A stretch of 11,866 bases of DNA from Actinomycetes bacterium. Its GTDB lineage: Bacteria > Actinomycetota > Thermoleophilia > Solirubrobacterales > 70-9. A program made the translations under genes and the position numbers. The stretch is from contig JAEZIQ010000063.1 in assembly GCA_023436605.1 (NCBI GenBank), forward strand, positions 1-11,866, read 5' to 3'. The notes below the pieces were generated by a model. That model was not told the DNA's origin, did not search any database, and worked only from the letters and a program-made list of their open reading frames with translations. This document shows, piece after piece, positions 6,692 through 11,866 of this stretch; the stretch's first letter is position 1; the number at the start of each line of letters is the position of its first letter.

Positions 6692-8854
6692 ATGGGCGAC
6701 AAGGGGGACAAGGTCGACCGAGACGAGGCCAAGCCGCTCGGCCCGCCCTCGCTGCTGATGGGAGGGCTTCACCTCGCTGCCTTCTGGGCGTTGGCGATCG
6801 TCCAGCCGCTGCTCAATCTGCTCGGGAACAACCCCGACTTCTTCGTGGCCCGGGACAACACCGCCGGCCAGATCACCCTCTTCGTCCTGCTACTGGCTCT
6901 GCTCCCGCCTCTGGTCGCCACCGGGGTCGAGGCCCTGGTCAGGCTGGCCAGCCCGAAAGCCCGGTGGACCCTCCACCTCGCCCTCTCGGCCGTGCTGCTC
7001 TCGGCCTTCTCGCTTCAGGTCCTCAAGCAGTTCGCGGACGGGCCGGCCTGGCCGATGATCATCTTCGCCTGCGTGATCGGCGGCCTCCTCACCTGGGCCT
7101 ACGCGAAGGCCCGGTTCGTGCGGTCGATGAGCGACATCCTGATCGTCGCACCGGTGGTCGTCCTGGTTTCGTTCTTCTTCTTCAGCGACGCCTCCGAACT
7201 GACCATCTCGCACTCCGAGGTCGAGGCGAAAGAGGTGAGCGCCTCGAACCCGGCTCCGGTGGTGATGGTGATCTTCGACGAGTTCCCGGCCGGTTCGCTG
7301 ATGACCCCCTCGGGCGGCATCAACCCGCGGCGCTTCCCCAACTTCGCCGCGCTCAAGAACACCTCGACCTGGTACCGGAACACGGCCACCGACGCTTCCT
7401 ACACGGCGATCGCAGTGCCCTCGATCCTGACCGGCCAGGACGCCGACCGGGACAGCCTGCCGACCGCCGCCGACCATCCCGACTCGATCTTCACCCTGCT
7501 CGGCCGGGACTGGCAGACCAAGGCAATCGAGCCGATCACCCAGCTCTGTCCCGAAGGCATCTGCGGCGAACGCGAGGCGGAAAACACCAGCATGGGCGAT
7601 GCGCTCAGCTCGCTCTACACCGACCTCAAGACCGTCTCTGCGCACCTGCTGCTGCCGGCCGACATGGGGGAGAACCTGCCCGATATCTCCCAGACCTTCG
7701 AGGGCTTCGGGGGCGGCGAGGCGACCGGCGGCGACTCGATCGAGCGGGGCCGGGCCCGGCAGTGGGTCCGCGACCGGCTGGATTCCGCGGCCGGCGAGAA
7801 CTCGCTCGACGGCGAGGCCGACGTTGCCCGCTTCATCGCTGATCTCGGCCCGGACGGCCAGACCTTCGACTTCGTCCACGTCGAGAAGCCGCACTACCCG
7901 TGGACCCATTATCCGTCGGGCCTCAAGTATTCAGACACGACCGAGGACTTCCGGGGCTTCTTCGACGAGGAAACCTGGTTCGCTCCGCCGTATGTGACCG
8001 ACCGGGCCCACCAGGCGCACCAGCTCGAGGTCGGCTTCACCGACAACCTGATCGGGCGCATCATCCGGGCGATCAAGCGCCGGGGAAACTGGGAAGAGAC
8101 GCTGTTCATCGCCACCGCCGACCACGGTGCCGCCTGGACCGAAGGGGTCCACCGCCGCGAGGCAAACGAAGAGACGATCGGCCAGGTCGGAATGGTGCCG
8201 CTCTTCATCAAGGCACCGGGACAGACCGAAGGCAAGGTCGTCAACCGGCCCAGCTGCACCACCGAGATCCTGCCGGAGGTCGCGAAGATTCTCGGGATCG
8301 ATCTGCCCTGGGAGCCGGCCGAATGCGACCGGACGACCGTGACCATGGACAACGGTACGGGGCCCGAGGTCAGCCTGCCCTTCGCCGAAGCCCTCGCCCA
8401 GCGTCAGGTTTACATCGATGGAATGGCGAAACTTCTGGGCGGCGACGGGACCCCATGGTTGAGAGCCTTCGAGTGGGGCCAGTTCAGCCACCTGATCGGC
8501 CGACAGGCTTCGACCTTGCCGCAGGCTGACAGTCCGTCCGGCGGCGGCAAACCAAAGGTGAGTTCGGAGAGCGATTCCAGCTTTGATCCGTCGGTGAAAC
8601 TGAATCCGGTTCTGCGTCAGCGGGGCACGATCAGCGGCCTCGATGCGGAGGTACCGCTGGCGGTCTCGGTCAACGGCCGGATCGCGGCGGTCGGCCAGAG
8701 CTTCGATGACAACGGCAAGGTGCGTTACTCGATCCTGATTCCCGAGACCGCTCTCCAGGCTGGCCAGAACCAGATCGCCCTGTACGAGGTGGGCACCGCT
8801 GGTGATGACGGTGCGGGCCCGGTCCTGAACCAACTCTGGTCCTCGACCGGCTAA
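6692..8854 (+). CDS. P2: five-helix membrane protein with extracytoplasmic LtaS/sulfatase-fold domain (Thr nucleophile)
   Basis: The product has 720 residues. Five hydrophobic helices are visible at about 23-45, 60-83, 94-112, 119-138 and 148-164. Lys/Arg are concentrated in the loops after helices 2 and 4, which by the positive-inside rule puts the catalytic part outside. The catalytic domain spans about 188-545: VIFDEF with Asp196/Glu197; Thr238 in SYTAIAVPSILTGQ, aligned with the sulfatase formylglycine Cys; KPHYPW 399-404; TADHG 475-479. In LtaS, a five-helix enzyme of the same layout, Glu, Thr, Asp and His hold the Mn ion, and all have counterparts here. Cys pairs 286/291 and 522/545 may be disulfides. 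Residues about 640-700 form an Ig-like C-terminal segment (PLAVSVNGRIAAVG). Inferred role: transfer or hydrolysis of a phospho-group, or less likely sulfate, on a surface molecule. It is followed after 15 bases by paralogue P3 and ends in tandem TAA TAG stops. Confidence 0.92.
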   Translation: MGDKGDKVDRDEAKPLGPPSLLMGGLHLAAFWALAIVQPLLNLLGNNPDFFVARDNTAGQITLFVLLLALLPPLVATGVEALVRLASPKARWTLHLALSAVLLSAFSLQVLKQFADGPAWPMIIFACVIGGLLTWAYAKARFVRSMSDILIVAPVVVLVSFFFFSDASELTISHSEVEAKEVSASNPAPVVMVIFDEFPAGSLMTPSGGINPRRFPNFAALKNTSTWYRNTATDASYTAIAVPSILTGQDADRDSLPTAADHPDSIFTLLGRDWQTKAIEPITQLCPEGICGEREAENTSMGDALSSLYTDLKTVSAHLLLPADMGENLPDISQTFEGFGGGEATGGDSIERGRARQWVRDRLDSAAGENSLDGEADVARFIADLGPDGQTFDFVHVEKPHYPWTHYPSGLKYSDTTEDFRGFFDEETWFAPPYVTDRAHQAHQLEVGFTDNLIGRIIRAIKRRGNWEETLFIATADHGAAWTEGVHRREANEETIGQVGMVPLFIKAPGQTEGKVVNRPSCTTEILPEVAKILGIDLPWEPAECDRTTVTMDNGTGPEVSLPFAEALAQRQVYIDGMAKLLGGDGTPWLRAFEWGQFSHLIGRQASTLPQADSPSGGGKPKVSSESDSSFDPSVKLNPVLRQRGTISGLDAEVPLAVSVNGRIAAVGQSFDDNGKVRYSILIPETALQAGQNQIALYEVGTAGDDGAGPVLNQLWSSTG

Positions 8855-8869
8855 TAGACTTGCCTCTCT

Positions 8870-11230
8870 GTGACTGACGTCGCCAAGTCCGGGCAGGTGT
8901 CCGGGTCCGGGGCGGATGCCCGCGACAACCGACCTTCCCTGCTTCTGGGAGGGGCCCATCTGGCTGCGCTTTGGGCCCTCGCCTTCGCCCAGCCGATGCT
9001 GGACCTGCTCGGTGAGAATCCGGACTTCTTCGTTGCCCGCGGCAACACTTCCGGCCAGATCATCCTCTACGCCCTGGTTCTGACCCTGGTGCCACCGCTG
9101 ATCGGTCTGGCCCTGGAAGCCCTGGTCCGCCTGGTCAGCCGTGACGTCCAGTGGTACCTCCACCTCTTCCTGATGGGGCTGCTAGGCGCCTGCTTCGTGC
9201 TTCAGCTGATCAAGAACTATTTCGATTGGCCGGCGGGAGTGTTGATCGCGATCTCGATCGCCGTTTCACTGGCCGGGGTATTCCTCTACGCCCGCTGGCG
9301 CTTCCCGCAGGCCTTCATGGACGTGCTCAGCGTCGCGCCGATCGTGATCCTGATTCTCTTTTTCGGATTCAGCAGCACCTCACGGCTGGTTCTGCCCCGC
9401 GAGCAGCCCGACCCGGTGGACGTGGCGATCGGGAATCCGGTCCCGGTCGTGATGGTCATCTTCGACGAGTTCCCGACCGGCTCACTGATGACCGGGCAGG
9501 GGAAGGTTGACGGCAGTCGCTACCCGGCTTTTGCCGAACTCGCCGCCAGTTCGACCTGGTACAAGGACGCGACCGCCGCCGGCGCCTACACCCCACTCGC
9601 CGTGCCGGCGATCTTCTCCGGCCAGAAGCCCAACCATGAGAACCTGCCGATCGCGGCCGACTTCCCGCACAGCATCTTCACCCTGCTCGGCGGCAGCTAC
9701 GACCTTCGGGTGATGGAAGCTGCCACGCGGATATGTCCGGATGAGCTCTGCCCCGACGAAGGCACCTCGGCCCGGGATAGCTCGACTTCGGACCTGTTCT
9801 CCGACCTCAACGTGGTCTCGAAGTACCTGCTGCTGCCCGAGTCGATGACCCGTAACCTGCCGGACATCTCGAACTCCTTCTCGGGGTTCACCGAGACCGA
9901 TCAGATCGACACCGACGCCGAATCGGAAGTGACGGGACTCGACGGTGACGGCGGAACCATTGATCCGGAAGCCACAACCGGAAACGCGGGCGCTACCGGG
10001 GAGACCGGTCAAACCGGGGAGACCGGGACGACGCGCGAGCTTCCGGAACGGACCGGTCAGGGCGCGGCCAGAAAGCTCGGCCGGCTCTTCGCCCTCGAGT
10101 CCTCGGCCGACGAGTTCGAGCGGGTCGGCGAGTTCGGCGCGAATCTGGTCCCCGGACAAACCGAAACCCTCGACCTGATCCACATCGAAAAACCGCATTA
10201 CCCCTGGCGCCACATCCCCAACGGCCAGCGTTACTCGAACCTGACCGCGGAGTGGTCCGGTCTGCTGCCGAATGATGGCCCGTGGATGGCGCCGCCCCGG
10301 ATCGTCGACATCGCGATGCAGCGTCACCTCCTCGAGGTTGGCTACACCGACACCCTGCTGGCCCGGATCATCGCCCGTCTGAAGGAAACCAAACTCTGGG
10401 ACGAGGCCCTGATCGTGGTGACCGCCGACCACGGGGCCGCCTTCCAGTCGAAGGTCCCCCGCCGGACCGCGGTACCGGAAAACATGGGTGAGATCGCCTC
10501 GGTACCGCTGTTTGTCAAGTCACCCGGGCAGACCAGGCCGGAAGTGAGCGAGGAGCGGACCTGCGCGACCGACATCCTGCCGATGATCGCCGACAAACTC
10601 AAGATCGATTTCCCCTGGGACACCGCCGAGTGCGACCCGAACCAGGTGACTGTGGTCAACTCGCCGAGCGGCGAAGCGACCACCACGATCAGCGAGATGC
10701 TCGAGCAGCGCCAGAAGGAGCTGGTGAACCGAATCCAGCGGGTTTTCGGAACCGGTCACGGCTGGGGCCCCTTCTACCGCTTCGGACCCCACAAAGAGCT
10801 GATCGGCAAGCGGGTCAAGGATCTTGACGTGCTGCCGCTCAAGCGCTGGCGGGCGCAACCCGACCAGCGGAATTCGGTCAAGAACTACGACCCGACTGCA
10901 CCGACCCTGCGCGGCCTGCTGCAGCGGGGCAGGGTTGAACGCTTCGGCGAGAAGCGCGTTCTCGCCGTTGCCGTGGACGGCCGGATCGAAGCGGTCGGCT
11001 GGACCTTCAAGGACGGCACCGGCCGCGGCCCCGGTTTCTCGATCCTGTTGCCGCCGGAATCTTTGAGGGCCGGTTTCAACCAGGTCGATATCTACCTGCT
11101 CGAGAACGACGGCAAACAGCTGCGTCAGGTCTACGATGGTTCCGGGCCTCTGCCGCCCGAAGTGATCGCCAAACAGAACAAGGAACGAGCCGAGTTCCGG
11201 GAAGAGATGGGGCTGGACGATGGGTCCTGA
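8870..11230 (+). CDS. P3: five-helix membrane protein with extracytoplasmic LtaS/sulfatase-fold domain and collagen-like linker
   Basis: Paralogue of P2 over its whole length, 786 residues. Helices lie at about 25-47, 62-86, 96-115, 122-142 and 152-168. The catalytic domain has VIFDEF with Asp199/Glu200, Thr241 in GAYTPLAVPAIFSGQ replacing the formylglycine Cys, KPHYPW 441-446, and TADHG 518-522. Cys pairs 289/294 and 565/588 match P2. The C-terminal Ig-like segment (about 695-745, VLAVAVDGRIEAVG) is followed by a charged tail. The extra length comes mainly from an acidic, Gly/Thr-rich linker at about 342-400 that contains six Gly-X-Y triplets (371-388). The start is GTG at 8870 with no clear ribosome binding site; GTG at codon 10 is an alternative. 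It probably forms an operon with P2 (15-base gap) and the acetyltransferase, which overlaps its end by 11 bases. Role inferred as for P2; different linkers suggest different partners or substrates. Confidence 0.9.
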   Translation: MTDVAKSGQVSGSGADARDNRPSLLLGGAHLAALWALAFAQPMLDLLGENPDFFVARGNTSGQIILYALVLTLVPPLIGLALEALVRLVSRDVQWYLHLFLMGLLGACFVLQLIKNYFDWPAGVLIAISIAVSLAGVFLYARWRFPQAFMDVLSVAPIVILILFFGFSSTSRLVLPREQPDPVDVAIGNPVPVVMVIFDEFPTGSLMTGQGKVDGSRYPAFAELAASSTWYKDATAAGAYTPLAVPAIFSGQKPNHENLPIAADFPHSIFTLLGGSYDLRVMEAATRICPDELCPDEGTSARDSSTSDLFSDLNVVSKYLLLPESMTRNLPDISNSFSGFTETDQIDTDAESEVTGLDGDGGTIDPEATTGNAGATGETGQTGETGTTRELPERTGQGAARKLGRLFALESSADEFERVGEFGANLVPGQTETLDLIHIEKPHYPWRHIPNGQRYSNLTAEWSGLLPNDGPWMAPPRIVDIAMQRHLLEVGYTDTLLARIIARLKETKLWDEALIVVTADHGAAFQSKVPRRTAVPENMGEIASVPLFVKSPGQTRPEVSEERTCATDILPMIADKLKIDFPWDTAECDPNQVTVVNSPSGEATTTISEMLEQRQKELVNRIQRVFGTGHGWGPFYRFGPHKELIGKRVKDLDVLPLKRWRAQPDQRNSVKNYDPTAPTLRGLLQRGRVERFGEKRVLAVAVDGRIEAVGWTFKDGTGRGPGFSILLPPESLRAGFNQVDIYLLENDGKQLRQVYDGSGPLPPEVIAKQNKERAEFREEMGLDDGS
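9995..10026 (+). repeat. 18-base period direct repeat in the P3 collagen-like linker
   Basis: ACCGGGGAGACCGG occurs at 9995-10008 and again at 10013-10026, an 18-base period equal to six codons. It encodes the repeated Thr-Gly-Glu-Thr-Gly of the Gly-X-Y tract and suggests the linker grew by duplication. Confidence 0.75.
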
Positions 11231-11696
11231 GACTCCCCTGAGAATCGCCGGTCCGGCCGACGTCGCGCCGGTCACCCGGCTGATCGCCGGCTTCCGGGAT
11301 TTCCTCGGTGACGGCTCTCCGACCAACGCCGAGATCGAGGCTACGGTTTCGACCCTGCTGCGGGACCGCTCGACCGAGTTCCTGCTGATCGGGGATCCGG
11401 AATGCGGGTTCGCCCAGACCCGCTTTCGTCTCTCGGTCTGGACCGGCACCGAGGATGCGTGGCTCGAGGACCTCTTCGTCGAGGATTCGGCCAGGGGCCA
11501 GGGTCATGGCCGAACCCTGGTCGAAGCAGCGGTCGAAAGGGCCCGGTCCCGCGGCTGCGGCCGGATCCAGCTCGACGTCAACGAAGCCAACGAAGCGGCC
11601 CTCGCGCTCTACGAGTCCTGCGGTTTTCGCCCGATCCACAACCCGGAAAAGTGGGGCGAAGCCAAGGACTACTACTTCACCCGCGAGATCAACTGA
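11220..11696 (+). CDS. GNAT-family N-acetyltransferase
   Basis: The 158-residue product has the normal length of a single-domain GNAT enzyme, which moves an acetyl group from acetyl-CoA to an amine. Seen: an N-terminal LRIAGPADVAPVTRLIAGF opening typical of the fold (7-25); beta-4 segment WLEDLFVEDSARGQGHG with the acetyl-CoA pyrophosphate loop R-G-Q-G-H-G at 92-97; and motif B NEANEAALALYESCGF (121-136). It has no signal peptide, so it is cytoplasmic. The substrate cannot be read from sequence; candidates are a protein N-terminus, an amino sugar or a small amine. The ATG at 11220 lies 11 bases inside the end of P3 in another frame, so translation is probably coupled to P3. Whether it modifies something linked to P2 and P3 is unknown. 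Confidence 0.92.
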   Translation: MGPETPLRIAGPADVAPVTRLIAGFRDFLGDGSPTNAEIEATVSTLLRDRSTEFLLIGDPECGFAQTRFRLSVWTGTEDAWLEDLFVEDSARGQGHGRTLVEAAVERARSRGCGRIQLDVNEANEAALALYESCGFRPIHNPEKWGEAKDYYFTREIN

Positions 11697-11734
11697 CCCG
11701 ACCGCTCAATCGAGCGGTAAGAGGTGAGTCAGTT
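11691..11734. terminator. Possible bidirectional terminator hairpin after the GNAT gene
   Basis: ACCGCTC (11701-11707) and GAGCGGT (11712-11718) are perfect inverted copies with a four-base AATC loop. An outer pair, AACTGAC (11691-11697) and GTCAGTT (11728-11734), is also perfect, with unequal internal spacers. The structure covers the GNAT stop and the last codons of the converging gene. There is no T-run, but placement between convergent genes fits a terminator. Confidence 0.5.
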
Positions 11735-11838
11735 CCCGGGCGGAGATCTGCGTGTTTCCGGTCAGGAGCCGCACCCGTTCAGCCACCCCGGGCGCCCGAA
11801 GCGAGGCCAGAACCCTCTCCCAGTCAACCGCAGCTTCC
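11706..11838 (-). CDS. C-terminal fragment of an unrecognised gene
   Basis: On the minus strand an open frame enters from the right and stops at TGA (11708-11706). About 44 residues are readable, including VDWERVLASLRAPGVAERV and ending in ISARELTHLLPLD. The composition looks like real protein with helical amphipathic stretches, and the stop lies close to the end of the converging GNAT gene. The frame stays open through the final G/T run to the edge, but those bases are not trustworthy. I do not recognise the family, and too little is present to assign a function. Confidence 0.5.
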
Positions 11839-11866
11839 GGTGGGTGGGGGGTGTTTGGGGGGGGGG
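11839..11866. other. G/T-only run ending in ten G: probable contig-end artefact
   Basis: The last 28 bases contain only G and T, and the last ten are all G. The sequence just before is ordinary mixed coding DNA. Abrupt poly-G at a sequence end is characteristic of no-signal calls in two-colour short-read sequencing and of assembly ends, so these bases may not exist in the genome. Confidence 0.75.

Noticed and set aside
6652..6732. Extended S3 start at 6732
   Set aside because: It would overlap the P2 start by about 40 bases and add 27 residues ahead of a good ATG with a ribosome-binding-like AAAGGGA.
6421..7842. Plus-strand open frame (473 codons) overlapping the start of P2 and the end of S3
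   Set aside because: Arg/Pro/Gly-rich translation without domains; both overlapped genes have full motif support.
6692..8854. Naming P2 or P3 as lipoteichoic acid synthase (ltaS)
   Set aside because: Layout and catalytic residues match, but overall length, linkers and the C-terminal domain differ and the substrate is unknown, so a specific name is not justified.
7931..9163. Minus-strand open frame (410 codons) across P2 and P3
   Set aside because: Antisense shadow that crosses the P2/P3 junction; no motif or signal, while both plus-strand genes are paralogous over the same bases.
9482..10432. Minus-strand open frame (316 codons) inside P3
   Set aside because: Antisense shadow. Its Gly-rich stretch is only the complement of the P3 repeat linker.
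11839..11866. G-quadruplex or telomere-like element at the right edge
   Set aside because: The run has no regular repeat unit and ends in pure G at the sequence edge, which fits an artefact better.

Overview
The window is high-GC bacterial DNA with dense, short-gap coding, GTG starts and four-base stop/start overlaps. The N-terminal motif of the membrane proteins (LLGxNPDFFVARxNTxGQI) and the overall style suggest a high-GC Actinomycetota, perhaps Thermoleophilia/Solirubrobacterales. That placement is a guess from protein style, since there is no rRNA or other marker here. The right edge ends in a G/T-only, then G-only, run that looks like a contig end.

Layout, left to right: (1) 3-1493 (+), the 3' part of a membrane-anchored alkaline-phosphatase/sulfatase-fold protein, called P1 here. 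(2) 6651 down to 1510 (-), a tandem set of three secreted type I sulfatases, transcribed in the order S3 (4954-6651), S2 (3183-5018), S1 (1510-3186), with overlapping ends. (3) 6692-8854 and 8870-11230 (+), two full-length paralogues of P1, called P2 and P3. (4) 11220-11696 (+), a GNAT acetyltransferase whose start lies inside the end of P3. (5) From the right edge to 11706 (-), the C-terminal end of an unrecognised gene. S3 and P2 are divergent with only 40 bases between their start codons. P1 and S1 converge over a small hairpin, as do the GNAT gene and the last gene. No gene-free stretch exceeds 300 bases, and I see no RNA genes, CRISPR arrays or insertion sequences.

Two catalytic types of one superfold are interleaved. 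S1-S3 have a signal-peptide-like N-terminus and the C-[AS]-P-S-R motif that is oxidised to formylglycine in true sulfatases. Their overall pattern (VPPGWD, N-x(4)-DKP, DNG, QHR/EHR) resembles the N-acetylglucosamine-6-sulfatase / SULF group. P1-P3 have no such cysteine. A threonine stands at the same place, as in LtaS and the phosphoethanolamine transferases, and P2 and P3 carry five predicted N-terminal membrane helices ahead of an extracytoplasmic catalytic domain, the same layout as LtaS. The simplest reading is a cell-envelope locus in which membrane enzymes transfer or hydrolyse a phospho-group (or another group) on a surface polymer while secreted sulfatases remove sulfate esters from a glycan. 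The substrates are not determinable from sequence, and the link between the two sets is inferred only from their arrangement. The formylglycine-generating enzyme that S1-S3 would need is not in the window.
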